Source: Sorangium cellulosum
GTDB lineage: Bacteria > Myxococcota_A > Polyangia > Polyangiales > Polyangiaceae
Direction: 5' to 3'
NCBI RefSeq assembly: GCF_002950945.1
Contig: NZ_CP012673.1
Location: forward strand, 7,206,501 to 7,270,500
Length of the DNA stretch: 64,000 bases
The first letter of the stretch is position 1, and each line of letters opens with the position of its first letter. The notes beneath the pieces are model-generated. The model saw nothing but the letters and a program-made list of their open reading frames with translations, did no database searches and was not told the origin of the DNA. This document shows, in pieces, positions 1 to 12,743 of this stretch. The position numbers and the translations under genes were made by a program.

Positions 1-65
1 AGGCGTACAACCTCGAGCTTGCATCCCACGGATTCCCAACGCAGCTCGCTTATGATGCAAGAAAA

Positions 66-335
66 TCATTCGCCGAGAGCGTCGATCGCCTGAGCCAGTG
101 CGGCGCATTGCGCGCTGCACTCGAGCGCACGCGCGGCTGGGGCTGACGTTGCCGCTGCGCTTACGGCACTGCTGACCGCAAGGATCACCTCGTACTCGTC
201 CCGCGTCGGCGACGCGCCTTGCGTTAGCGCGAGGCACGTCCCGCCGCCGAAGCGGAACGAGGTCTGCACGAGCACGTCCGCGTCGAGAGCGTCGAGCACG
301 CGCGCCATGGTGCGGTAGAGCTCACGCCGGAACAT
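66..335 (-). pseudogene. Probable remnant of an AbiEii-like nucleotidyltransferase gene
   Basis: The open frame encodes 89 residues. Its N-terminal half (about residues 18-42) reads like the start of an AbiEii/nucleotidyltransferase-like protein: a helical lead-in followed by SFRFGGGTCLAL, the Gly-rich loop of that superfamily. The expected downstream Asp-x-Asp metal site, normally a little after the loop, is not present. Only an Arg-Asp-Glu-Tyr stretch remains, and the rest is Ala-rich and unlike the family. Full-length members are usually more than 200 residues. The frame starts inside the end of the upstream small gene (14 bp overlap), which implies an ancestral operon. I read it as a truncated or frameshifted relic. 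A short functional protein cannot be excluded. Confidence 0.45.
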
Positions 336-567
336 CGAGCACGCTCCCGAAGCGGCGGATGAGCGCTCGCACGAACGCGGCCTCCTCGACGGAAAGATCG
401 GCCGTCACGCCGCGATTCCGCCACCCGCGCTCGTAGCGCTGGAGCATTTCGAGCGCCGAGAGCTCACGCCAGCGGCCGTCGAACCAGGACAAGCTCTCCA
501 GAAAGGGGAGCTCGTCCGGCACGACGAGCTCGGACGGCGCACCGCCTTCGGGGTTCATGGCGCTCAT
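322..567 (-). CDS. Small helical protein upstream of the nucleotidyltransferase-like frame
   Basis: This 81-residue protein has a core around residues 38-72 containing LEMLQRYERGWRNRG and an FVRALIRRFGS segment. I associate this pattern with small proteins encoded directly upstream of AbiEii-like nucleotidyltransferases, possibly the partner or antitoxin half; that association is from memory. It has no signal peptide or membrane segment. The start is ATG at 567, with a second ATG three codons in. It overlaps the next gene by 14 bp and diverges from hisC across 65 bp, which must hold both promoters. The function is unproven. Confidence 0.55.
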   Translation of the reverse strand: MSAMNPEGGAPSELVVPDELPFLESLSWFDGRWRELSALEMLQRYERGWRNRGVTADLSVEEAAFVRALIRRFGSVLDVPA

Positions 568-632
568 CGCCCGGGTAGTATATCGCTCCGCTGACCCCCT
601 CCCCAGGTCCGCGACGACCGCAGACTGAGCCG

Positions 633-1724
633 ATGCCGCCGCCCAACTTCCTCCCTGCCCTGCTTCGCCCCGAGCTCGCCGAGCTGCACGCCTACACCCC
701 GGTCGCGGGGGACTACCCCGTGCGGCTCGACGCGAACGAGAGCCCGCCGCTCCTCTCGCCCGAGGCGCGGGCCGCGCTCGCGCGCGCCGCGGCGCCCGAG
801 AACTGGGGCCGTTACCCCGACGCGCGCCTGGTCGAGCTCCGCGAGGCGATCGCGGCCCGCTCGGACGCCGAGCCCGACGAGATCCTGGTCGGCGTCGGCT
901 CGGACGAGGTGATCGCGATGGTGCTCACCGCGCTCAGCCGCCCGCGGCAGGGCGCGCGGGAGGCCAGCATCGTCACGGTCACGCCCACCTTCGTCATGTA
1001 CAAGCTGAGCGCGCGCGCGCGGGGCATCCGCGCCGTCGAGGTCCCGCTCGACCGCGGCTGGGACCTCGACGTCGCCGGCCTCGCGCGCGCCGTCGAGTTC
1101 ACGCGCCCCAACGTCGTGTTCATCGCCTCGCCGAACAACCCGACGGGCGCGCTCATGTCCGAGGACCGGCTCGAGGCGGTCATCGCCGCGGCGAAGGACG
1201 CCCTGGTGATCATCGACGAGGCGTACATCGATTTCGCCCCGCGCGATCAGCTCGCCCTGCGCCGGAAGCACCCCAACGTCGCCGTCCTGCGGACGCTCTC
1301 GAAGATCGGCCTCGCGTCGCTGCGGGTCGGCTGGCTCGTCGGCGACCGCGAGCTCGTGGCCGAGATCGACAAGGTCCGCCAGCCCTACAACGTCCCCGTC
1401 CCGTCGCAGCGCGCGGCCACGTTCGCCCTGCGAGAGCTCGACGGCGAGATCCGCCGCGTGGTCGCGGCCGTGACGAGCGAGCGCGAGCGCCTCGCGCGCG
1501 GGCTCACCGAGCTCGGGCTCGACGTCGCGCCGAGCCACGCGAACTTCCTGTGGGCCGGCACGCGCCGCCCTGCCGGCGAGGTCTTCGAGGCGCTCGCGGC
1601 GCGCGGCGTGCTCGTGCGCAGCCCCGGCGCGGCGGTCGGGCGCCTCGCGCACCGGCTCCGTATCACCGTGGGCCTCCCCGAGGAAAACGACCGCCTGCTC
1701 GCCGAGATCGCCGCGTGCGTGTAG
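633..1724 (+). CDS. hisC: Histidinol-phosphate aminotransferase
   Basis: HisC is a PLP enzyme that transfers an amino group from glutamate to imidazole-acetol phosphate in histidine biosynthesis. The 363 residues match the family length and fold type I layout. SPNNPTG lies near residue 168, IIDEAYIDF contacts the cofactor around 193, and SKIGLASLRVG carries the Schiff-base lysine near 224. An Arg-rich C-terminal strand (LRITVGLP) binds the substrate carboxylate. The ATG at 633 is the first in frame after the divergent gene. The next gene starts 10 bp before its stop, so the two are translationally coupled. No other his genes are nearby, so the gene is detached from a his operon. Other class I/II aminotransferases of this subfamily share the motifs. 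Confidence 0.93.
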   Translation: MPPPNFLPALLRPELAELHAYTPVAGDYPVRLDANESPPLLSPEARAALARAAAPENWGRYPDARLVELREAIAARSDAEPDEILVGVGSDEVIAMVLTALSRPRQGAREASIVTVTPTFVMYKLSARARGIRAVEVPLDRGWDLDVAGLARAVEFTRPNVVFIASPNNPTGALMSEDRLEAVIAAAKDALVIIDEAYIDFAPRDQLALRRKHPNVAVLRTLSKIGLASLRVGWLVGDRELVAEIDKVRQPYNVPVPSQRAATFALRELDGEIRRVVAAVTSERERLARGLTELGLDVAPSHANFLWAGTRRPAGEVFEALAARGVLVRSPGAAVGRLAHRLRITVGLPEENDRLLAEIAACV

Positions 1725-2872
1725 CCCTGCCGCGCCCTGCCGCGCTGCTCGCGCCGCTCGTGTCGCTCGCGCTGGTCACCGGCTGCGGCAGGACCACGGT
1801 CGCGCGGGCGGTGGACGGCCAGATCATCGAGGGCCGCTTCATCGCCCCGCGCGCTTACACGCTCTACGCCATCGGCGCCGAGGCCGAGGCGCGCGGCGAT
1901 CTCGCGATGGCCCTCGCGGCGTACGAGCAGGCGGAGGACAGCGATCCCGACAGCGCGGACATCTGGACCCGCGTCGGCGCCGTCCGCTGCCGCCTCGGCC
2001 GCGGGGAGGCGGCGGCGGACGCGTTCGAGCGCGCCCTGGCGATCGACGCGGACTACGAGCCGGCCCATCGCGAGGCGGCGCGCTGCGATCTCGCGGCCGG
2101 CCGGCTTGCGGCCGCGCTCGGGCGCGTCGAGCGGGCGATCGTGCTCGATCCCGATCGCGACGACGGCCTCCTGCTCCGGGCCGAGATCCTGCGGCGGCTC
2201 GGCCGCACGGACGACGCCCGCCTGTCGCTGCGGGCGCTGCTCGTACGCCGCCCCCGGTCGGTCGACGCGTGGCGGGCGCTGCATGCGGTCGCGATCGAGG
2301 CCGGCGATCGCGCGACGGCCGAGCAGGCGGCGCGGCGGTTGCGCGAGCTCACGTCGTGGAAGGGCGCCGGGCTCGGGCTCGGGGTGCCCGCGCGGGCGCC
2401 GCTCGCCGAGCTCGACGCGGCGCTCATCGAGGGCCAGCTGCGCCGCGCCCGTCGTCTGGCGCAGGACGTGGACCTTCCGCCCGCCGAGGTCGCGGTGCGA
2501 GCGGCCGCGCTGGGCCGCGCGCGCGAGGCGCGCGAGCAGGCCGAGCTCGTCTCCGGCGCCGATCCCTCGAGCGCCTCGGCGCTCGTGGCGCTCGCCGTGG
2601 CGGCCGATCTGAGCGGCGACGAGGAGGCGCTCGCGAGGGCCTGCGACGCGCTCCACCCGCCCGCGGCGGGCGCTACCCCCCTGGTGCCGCCGTCGCCGCT
2701 CGCCCGTCTCCTCTTCGCCGAGCTGCTCTCCCGCCGTGTCGGCCGCGACGCCGCGCTCGCATGGCTCGGCCCGTTGCCGCCGCCCGCGCCCGGCGCGCGG
2801 GATCTGCTGTCCCGCGAGGTCGAGCTTCGCGTCCAGCGGCAGCTCGCCCGGAGCGCGCCCGCGGCCCCCTGA
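1715..2872 (+). CDS. TPR-repeat lipoprotein
   Basis: From the GTG at 1715 the 385-residue product begins with a lipoprotein signal: a short charged start, a hydrophobic stretch and the lipobox LVTGC at about residues 20-24. Mature residues about 50-190 hold consecutive tetratricopeptide-like helical pairs (A-Y-E-Q-A, A-F-E-R-A-L, R-A-I-V-L-D-P-D). The rest is helical and Arg/Ala-rich. The start was chosen because it gives the lipobox a normal N-region; the same frame is open further upstream inside hisC but without such a signal. It overlaps hisC by 10 bp and is presumably co-transcribed. It probably acts as a periplasmic or outer-membrane scaffold. Its partner is unknown and there is no evident link to histidine synthesis. 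Confidence 0.75.
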   Translation: MRVALPRPAALLAPLVSLALVTGCGRTTVARAVDGQIIEGRFIAPRAYTLYAIGAEAEARGDLAMALAAYEQAEDSDPDSADIWTRVGAVRCRLGRGEAAADAFERALAIDADYEPAHREAARCDLAAGRLAAALGRVERAIVLDPDRDDGLLLRAEILRRLGRTDDARLSLRALLVRRPRSVDAWRALHAVAIEAGDRATAEQAARRLRELTSWKGAGLGLGVPARAPLAELDAALIEGQLRRARRLAQDVDLPPAEVAVRAAALGRAREAREQAELVSGADPSSASALVALAVAADLSGDEEALARACDALHPPAAGATPLVPPSPLARLLFAELLSRRVGRDAALAWLGPLPPPAPGARDLLSREVELRVQRQLARSAPAAP

Positions 2873-2884
2873 GGCCGCGCGGCG

Positions 2885-2971
2885 CCCCGCGGCCGGACGA
2901 TGCGCTGACGCCGCGCGCGCCCCGCGGCCGGATGGTGCGCTGACGCCGCGCGCGCCCCGCGGCCGGACGCC
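2885..2971. repeat. 35-bp direct repeat, two full copies and a partial one
   Basis: The core CCCCGCGGCCGGA recurs at 2885, 2920 and 2955, an exact 35-bp spacing, with TGCGCTGACGCCGCG between copies. The array fills the gap between the convergent TPR lipoprotein and the next lipoprotein gene. The copies are GC-only palindromic cores (CCGCGG) and could fold, but no T-tract follows. Confidence 0.8.
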
Positions 2972-3014
2972 AGCGCTCGCTTCTCCGCGTCTCGTCGCGC
3001 CCGGTAGCGCGCAG

Positions 3015-3965
3015 TTATTTCTTGTTGCGCTTCGCCTCGTTGAACTTCTCGAGGTTGAACTCGAGCTCGAAGTCGACGGTGTTGTCGCCCTCCTTGATCT
3101 CGATCTGCTTCTTCGCGTCCTTGCTGATGGCTGGCAGGAGGGCGGCCGTAAGCACTTTACCCACGGGGATGTTCTTGATCTCGAACCGGCCATCGAGGTC
3201 GGTCACGTCGTGCGTCGGGAATTTCAGCACGAACACGTCGGCCTTGAGGAACGGCTTCGGCAGCTTGTCGGTGAGCGTGTAGTACCCCGGCTGTGGAGGA
3301 TAGAACTTCACCGGGTCGCCTTGGGGCATGGCGACGAGGACGGCCGTGAAGGGCGCGCCGTCGAGGTTTGGCATGTACGGCTCCAGCGGATCGAGGTTCC
3401 AGACCTCGACTCGTTGCCCGTAGGACATGGCGACGGTCCGGCTCGAGAAGGCGCATCCGTGGATGGTCACCTTCTCGACCTCTTCGCGTTCGGGCACGTA
3501 CCCGTCGTAGTTGACGACGGTGACGAGCGCGTCCGCGAGGGCGTTCTGCTGCCCCACGCGGAACAGTCTCCCGTAGGTGGCCGCGGCCTCGCCGCACTTG
3601 CCGGTCGGAAAGCTGAGCCCTGTACTGGGCGGCGGGTCTCCCTTGACGGTGACGCGTCCTCGCAGCGTCCCGGTGGCCCCGCTGTACGGCGCCAGCCGTT
3701 TCGGGTTCATGACCTTGATGACGTCCTCCGACGTCAGCGAGACCTCGGGCACCTTCGGCAGCGCAGCCTCCGCGCTCGCGCTGCCCGCCGCGCTCGCGCT
3801 GGCCACCGGCGCCGGCGCCGCGCTCGCGCTGGCCGTCGCGCTCCCCGCCGGCGTCCCGCCGTTCGTGTTCCCTCCCTGACACCCCACGACCCCGAGCAAC
3901 CCGAGCGCCGCCGCCCGCATCCGCGTCGCCGTCGCCGCTCCCAGCTTCCTCTCACCGCTTCGCAT
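3015..3965 (-). CDS. Lipoprotein with carboxypeptidase-regulatory/cupredoxin-like domains
   Basis: An exported lipoprotein of 316 residues is predicted from ATG 3965. A second ATG at 3920 lies right before the hydrophobic stretch and is equally plausible. The lipobox is GVVGC, followed by a Gly/Thr/Ala/Ser linker of about 45 residues that would tether the domain to the outer membrane. The mature domain has a GTLRGRVTVKGDPPP strand typical of carboxypeptidase-regulatory-like folds. It also has a cupredoxin-like section with GQRVEVWNLD, and a second strand pair near DLDGRFEIKNIPVGK. The C-terminus is Lys-rich. This arrangement recalls plastocyanin-like accessory proteins, but I cannot see a complete type 1 copper site. 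It is transcribed away from the nuo palindrome. Function unknown. Confidence 0.7.
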   Translation of the reverse strand: MRSGERKLGAATATRMRAAALGLLGVVGCQGGNTNGGTPAGSATASASAAPAPVASASAAGSASAEAALPKVPEVSLTSEDVIKVMNPKRLAPYSGATGTLRGRVTVKGDPPPSTGLSFPTGKCGEAAATYGRLFRVGQQNALADALVTVVNYDGYVPEREEVEKVTIHGCAFSSRTVAMSYGQRVEVWNLDPLEPYMPNLDGAPFTAVLVAMPQGDPVKFYPPQPGYYTLTDKLPKPFLKADVFVLKFPTHDVTDLDGRFEIKNIPVGKVLTAALLPAISKDAKKQIEIKEGDNTVDFELEFNLEKFNEAKRNKK

Positions 3966-4336
3966 CGGCCGCGACTTTAGCAACTCGCGCGCCCCGCGCA
4001 GCCCCCCGAAATCCCGCGCGCCTCCCCGCCGCCGAGCCCCCCAGCTGCCACCTCAGCCAAGCAAGTTGGCGCCCCCGCAACCCATCGCCGAGCCCCCCTC
4101 GAGTCCCCGACGCCCCCATGCCGCTCGAATCAGCGAACGCCTCCCGCACGCGCATTCCCTCGCTCACGAAGGCCACTTCCCGCTCGTCTCCACCGCCCCC
4201 AAGGCGCCACAGAGCAGGGGTTCACCCGCACAGGAGACGGGCCCAGATCGGCGTTTTCGGCGCGCAGGCGTACTCCTGTACGCCGAGCACCGAAAACGCC
4301 GAGGTGGGCCCGTATCCGAAGCGGGTGAGCCCCTGC
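3966..4336. other. Intergenic region between nuoN and the upstream lipoprotein gene
   Basis: This is about 370 bp without a convincing gene. The part from 4212 is occupied by the long palindrome listed separately. The left part is C-rich on the plus strand and presumably contains the promoter of the lipoprotein gene. No clear -10/-35 pair or small open frame with good codon bias was seen. Confidence 0.6.
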
Positions 4337-4338
4337 TC
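4212..4338. repeat. About 127-bp imperfect palindrome at the end of nuoN
   Basis: Two arms of about 61 bp face each other around a TCCT loop. Left-arm blocks GAGCAGGGG, TCACCCGC, ACGGGCCCA, TCGGCGTTTTCGG and GGCGTAC are repeated in reverse complement on the right. The right arm ends inside the nuoN stop codon. It could act as a strong bidirectional terminator or be a dispersed palindromic element. The length is far beyond an ordinary terminator. Confidence 0.85.
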
Positions 4339-5863
4339 AGAGGGTGGCTAGGACGGAGCGGACGGCTATGCCGAGGGACGTCGTCGGCCAGATGCCGAGG
4401 ACCACCACGAACACCGCGGCCACGACCAGGGCCGCGTTGACGTAGCCCGAGCGCATCGGGCGGGCGATCGGCGCGCCGGGGGCCGGCTCGCGCATGTACA
4501 TGAACACGAGCACGCGCAGGTAGTAGTACGCGGAGAGCACGCTGTTGAGGAGCAGCGCCACGCTCAGCCAGTACAGCTCGGCGCCCATCGCCGCCTTGAC
4601 GATGTAGAGCTTGCCGAAGAAGCCCGCCGTCGGCGGGACGCCGGCCAGCGAGAGCAGGAAGAGCGAGAACGCGAGCGCCGCCACGGGGTGCCGCTTGCCG
4701 ATGCCGGCGAGATCCTCGTAGCTCACCGCCTCGGCGCCGCGGCTGCCGCAGAAGATGAGCGCGCCGAAGGCGCCGACCGTCGAGACCGTGTAGGCGAGCA
4801 GGTAGAACATCACGCTCGCCTGCGCGTCCTCGCTCGCGCGCACCGCCGCCGCGACCCCGACGAGCAGGTAGCCGGCGTGGGCGATGCTCGAGTAGGCGAG
4901 CATCCGCTTCACCGACTCCTGCCGCCCCGCGATGAGGTTTGCCACCGTCATCGTGAGCAGCGCCATCAGCGCCACGGCCGGCGGCCAGCCCGCCGCCCAC
5001 GACGAGAGCGCCGGGCCGCTGAACGCGCCGAGCAGCACCCGGAGCAGCGTCGCGAACGCCGCGCCCTTCACCGCGACCGCCATGAACGTCGTCGCCGGCG
5101 TCGGGGCGCCCTCGTACGCGTCGGGCGTCCACATGTGGAACGGCACCGCGCTCACCTTGAACGCGAGCCCGACGAGGATCAGCGCCGCCCCGATCAGCAG
5201 CAGCGCCGCGTTCGGCGCCTTGTCCCCGGTCGCGCCGGCGATGGCGGTGCCGATGCCGGCGAGGTCGGTGTGCCCCGTCGCCCCGTAGAGCAGCGCGCCG
5301 CCGTAGAGCAGCAGCGCCGCCGCGAACGAGCCGAGCAGGAAGTACTTCACCGCCGCCTCGGTGCTCCTCGGCGACGTCCTGCGGAAGCCGGTCAGCGCGT
5401 ACGCCCCGAGCGACATCGTCTCCAGGCCGAGGAACAGCGTCAGCAGGTCCCCCGCGGCGGCGAGGATGATCGCGCCGACCGTCGAGAAGGTCAGCAGCGG
5501 GTAGAACTCGCCGCGATCGAGCCGGTGCTCCGGGAGGTACCCCCCGGCGAGCAGCGACGCCAGGGCGCCGCCGAGGCAGAGCACGAACGAGAAGAACAGC
5601 GTGAACCGGTCGATGATGAGCCACGGGGCGAGCAGGTCGACCCCGTCCAGCGTCTCCGGCCCGACGAACCCGACCGCGCCCGAGAAGATCGCGCCGGCGA
5701 GCAGCGTGATCGCGGTGCCGAGCGCGATGTCCGAGGACGGGCCCGAGCTGCGGTCGTGCGACTCCTCGCGGCGGTGCGAGAACGCCTCCGCGATCATCAG
5801 CAGCGCGCCGCCGAGCGAGATCACGAGCAGCGGCGAGACGGCGAGGAACGGTCCGAAGTTCAT
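4337..5863 (-). CDS. nuoN: NADH-quinone oxidoreductase subunit N
   Basis: NuoN is an antiporter-like, proton-pumping subunit of the complex I membrane arm. The 508-residue product is almost entirely transmembrane helices, about 14. It has the conserved VKYFLLGSFAAALLLYG segment near residue 160, KVSAVPFHMWTPDAYEGAP near 240 (Lys and the WxPDxYEG signature), and KRMLAYSSIAHAGYL near 320. Length is normal. The start ATG at 5863 overlaps the nuoM stop as ATGA, so the two are coupled. It is the last gene of the cluster and its stop lies in the 127-bp palindrome. Confidence 0.95.
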   Translation of the reverse strand: MNFGPFLAVSPLLVISLGGALLMIAEAFSHRREESHDRSSGPSSDIALGTAITLLAGAIFSGAVGFVGPETLDGVDLLAPWLIIDRFTLFFSFVLCLGGALASLLAGGYLPEHRLDRGEFYPLLTFSTVGAIILAAAGDLLTLFLGLETMSLGAYALTGFRRTSPRSTEAAVKYFLLGSFAAALLLYGGALLYGATGHTDLAGIGTAIAGATGDKAPNAALLLIGAALILVGLAFKVSAVPFHMWTPDAYEGAPTPATTFMAVAVKGAAFATLLRVLLGAFSGPALSSWAAGWPPAVALMALLTMTVANLIAGRQESVKRMLAYSSIAHAGYLLVGVAAAVRASEDAQASVMFYLLAYTVSTVGAFGALIFCGSRGAEAVSYEDLAGIGKRHPVAALAFSLFLLSLAGVPPTAGFFGKLYIVKAAMGAELYWLSVALLLNSVLSAYYYLRVLVFMYMREPAPGAPIARPMRSGYVNAALVVAAVFVVVLGIWPTTSLGIAVRSVLATL

Positions 5864-7886
5864 CGCGCCGCCTCCTGCCCGCGCGCCGCGAGCTCGCCGC
5901 CCGGACGCCGCTCGATCCGGGCCTCCTCGTCGCCGCCCGCCCCCGCCTCCGGCGCGCCCTCCCCGGCCCCGAGCGCCGGCGCGCCCTTGAGGAACGCCGG
6001 GGGGAACGTGTCGACGGGCAGCAGCTTCGCGTTGCGTTCGTCCGAGAAGAGGATCGCCTGCCCGGAGACGACCTTGAACTGGTTGTAGGTAGACAGGACC
6101 GACTCCTTCATTCGATCGAGGAAGATCGCCGGGAACAGGCCGATCACGAAGATCATCAGGATGAGCGGCGCGAGCGCGAGGCCCTCGCGGGGCGTCACGT
6201 CGGGCAGGTGCCGGTTCTTCGGGTTCGAGAGCGGCCCGAAGAACATCTTCTGCACGACGCTCAGCATGTAGACGGCGGCGAGGATGACGCCCGCGGAGGC
6301 CCCCACGGTGTGGAGCCCGCTGAACGTCCCGAGGCGCTCGGAGACGTATGTCCCGGTGATCACCATGAACTCGCCGATGAACCCGTTCGTGCCGGGCACG
6401 CCGACCGAGGCGAACGTCACGATGAGGAAGAGCGTCGCGTAGACCGGCATCTGCTTGGCCAGCCCGCCGAACTCGGAGACCTGGCGCGTGTGGCGGCGGT
6501 CGTAGATGACGCCGACGAGGAGGAACAGGGCGCCGGTCGAGACGCCGTGGTTCACCATCTGGAGCACCGCGCCCTGGATCCCGCTCGGCGTGACGCCGAA
6601 GAGCCCCAGCATCACGTAGCCGAGGTGGGCCACCGACGAGTACGCCACGAGGCGCTTCACGTCGGACTGCTTCCAGGCGACGAGCGCGCCGTAGATCACG
6701 CCGCCGAGGATCGCGACGCCCGCCAGGTTCGCCGCGAGGCTCGACGCCGGGCCGGGGAAGAGGCCCATCGAGAACCGCAGGTAGGCGTACGTGCCGATCT
6801 TCAGCATCACCGCGGCCAGGATGACCGAGCCGCCGGTCGGCGCCTGCACGTGGGCGTCCGGCAGCCACGTGTGCACCGGCCACATCGGGACCTTGATGAA
6901 GAACGCGATCGAGAACGCCCAGAAGCAGAGCATCTGGGAGCTGCGCGGCAGCACCACCCGCGACAGGGCGAGGTAGTCGAACGTGTAGACGCCCGTGAGC
7001 TTCTGGTGCGCCCACACGAGGTACACGATGCCGGCGAGCATCAGCATCGAGCCCGCCATCGTGTAGATGAAGAGCTTGATCGCGGCCTTGATCTTCTCGA
7101 CGCCGCCCCAGATGCCGATCATCACGAACATCGGCACCAGCATCAGCTCCCAGAAGAGGAAGAACAGGAACAGGTCGAGCGCGACGAAGGCGCCGAGCAT
7201 CGCCCCCTGCAGGAGGAGGAGGCAGAAGCAGAGCTCCTTGATCCGGCTCTTGATCGACCCGAACGACGCGTACGCCGCGATCGGCGCGATGAACGTCGTG
7301 AGCAGGACGAGCCAGAGGCTGATCCCGTCGATCGCGACGTGCCACCGGATGCCGAGCGACGGGATCCACTCCTTGATCGACTGGAAGTGCCAGCCCGCCG
7401 TCATCGGCACGCTGAGCAGCCAGAGCGACGCCGCGAAGCCCGCGAGGAGCACGGCCAGCGTGAAGCCCCGGAGCATCGAGAGCATCTGCCGCGGCATGAA
7501 CAGCACCGCGGCGGCGCCCACGAACGGCAGGCCGATGAGCACGTTGAGGAGCGACGACCACTCCCCCGCCGCGGCGTCGGCCGCCTCCGGCGCGGCGCCG
7601 GACGGCCAGAGCCACTGCACGCCGAGCACGGTGAGCGCCGCGATCAGCCCGAGGCCGAACCGCTGCCAGCTGGTGTACCCGGCGGCGTGCGCGTGCGCGT
7701 CGCCGTGCCCGTGATCGTCGTGGCCCGCGTGGTCGTCGTGCCCCTCGGGACGATCGTGGCTCGCGGGGTGGTGATCGTCGCCCGCGTGGGCGGCGTCCGC
7801 GCCGTGCGCGCCGCCCCGCGGGAGGAGCGCGCCGACGACGCCGGCGGCGAGCGCCGGCCAGTAATGGGTCACGAGGTCGAGCGCGC

Positions 7887-7890
<4 letters not shown>
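5860..7890 (-). CDS. nuoM: NADH-quinone oxidoreductase subunit M with His-rich N-terminal insertion
   Basis: NuoM is the second antiporter-like subunit of complex I. At 676 residues it is well over the usual 490-530. The extra length comes from an N-terminal segment and a C-terminal tail. Around residues 25-70 lies a loop with about a dozen His interleaved with Asp and Gly (for example HDDHAGHDDHGHGDAHAH), between a first hydrophobic helix and a second one. The classical core follows: FLFWELMLVPMFVMIGIWGG near 245, HTWLPDAHVQAPTGGSV near 345 and KRLVAYSSVAHLGYVMLG near 405. The C-terminus is Ala/Gly/Glu-rich. Both ends overlap neighbours by 4 bp. The His-rich loop could bind metal, which is an inference. 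Confidence 0.94.
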
Positions 7891-10415
<2,525 letters not shown>

Positions 10416-10416
10416 G

Positions 10417-10728
10417 CTAACTCCTCAGGAGATCGGCGTCGTCCGAGCGCATCGTCTTCCGGATGCGGTAGAACGCGAGCACGATCGCGAGACCTACGGC
10501 GGCTTCCGCCGCCGCGATGGCGATGACGAAGAACGTGAAGATCTGCCCGGCGTGATCCTGCGGGTGCACCCGGTTGTACGCGACGAGCGTCAGGTTCACG
10601 GCGTTGAGCATCAGCTCGATGCTCATCAGGAGGACGAGGAGGTTCCTGCGCAGCAGGAAGCCCATCGACCCGATCACGAACAGCACCGCGGCGACGACGA
10701 GGTAGTACTCGATGGGCACGGAGGTCAT
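10417..10728 (-). CDS. nuoK: NADH-quinone oxidoreductase subunit K
   Basis: NuoK is a small three-helix membrane subunit linking the antiporter-like subunits of complex I. The 103 residues are the normal length. It shows LLMSIELMLNAVNLTLVAY with the conserved membrane glutamate near residue 37, and the second glutamate region AAAEAAVGLAIVLAFYR near 73. The ATG at 10728 overlaps nuoJ by 4 bp. It ends one base before the nuoL start, so translation is tightly coupled. Confidence 0.96.
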   Translation of the reverse strand: MTSVPIEYYLVVAAVLFVIGSMGFLLRRNLLVLLMSIELMLNAVNLTLVAYNRVHPQDHAGQIFTFFVIAIAAAEAAVGLAIVLAFYRIRKTMRSDDADLLRS

Positions 10729-11386
10729 GACTTCGGCTCCTTCGTCGACATGGTGAAGTGGCCGGTGAGCGCGCCCGGCTGCGGGTCCGGCGTCGCCGCG
10801 TCCCGGACGGGGACCTGATCGCGCGGGTCCGGTGATCCGGCGCTCGCGCCGGCGCCGGCGGGGTGGAGCGTGGGGTCGATCTGCTTGCCGCGGGCGACGG
10901 CGACGGCGCCGATGACCGCGACGAGGAGCAGCGCGCCCGAGAGCTCGAACGGCACGATCCCCTTCGTGAAGAGCTCGTGCCCGAGCGCGTCGATCGTGCC
11001 GAGCGACTCGGGCGCGGGGGGCAGGGCCGCGGTCCCGGGCTTCGCCGCGCTGAACACGAGGCCGAGCGCGCCGAGGCTCCCCGCCGCGAAGACGCCGGCG
11101 CCGACGTAGCGCGGCACCGCGGTGCGGGCGTCGCGCGGCGACGTCGCCGACGGGCCGAGCAGCATGATGACGAAGAGGAAGAGGATGACGACCGCGCCCG
11201 CGTACACGAGGATCTGGATCGCGGCGAGGAACTCCGCGGACAGCATCAGGTAGAGGCCGGCGATCCCGACGATCGCCGTGAGCAGCCCCATCGCGCCGCG
11301 GATCGGGTTCCTGGCCGCGACGGTCGCGAGGCCGCCCAGGAGGACGAGCAGCGACGCGAGCGCGAAGAAGCCGAGTTCGAATATTT

Positions 11387-11390
<4 letters not shown>
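10725..11390 (-). CDS. nuoJ: NADH-quinone oxidoreductase subunit J
   Basis: NuoJ is a membrane-arm subunit of complex I. The GTG start at 11390 overlaps the nuoF stop as GTGA and gives 221 residues. Five hydrophobic helices are visible. The conserved LMLSAEFLAAIQILVYAGAV stretch lies near residues 45-65, with the Glu and Tyr of the half-closed helix, followed by VILFLFVIMLL. The C-terminal 55 residues or so are soluble and Pro/Asp-rich, longer than in many relatives. In the standard operon nuoG, nuoH and nuoI lie between F and J; here they are missing. Confidence 0.94.
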
Positions 11391-12739
<1,349 letters not shown>

Positions 12740-12743
12740 CTCG

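Noticed and set aside
1385..3193. Minus-strand open frame of about 600 codons across hisC and the TPR lipoprotein
   Set aside because: Composition and position show it is the complement of coding sequence on the plus strand.
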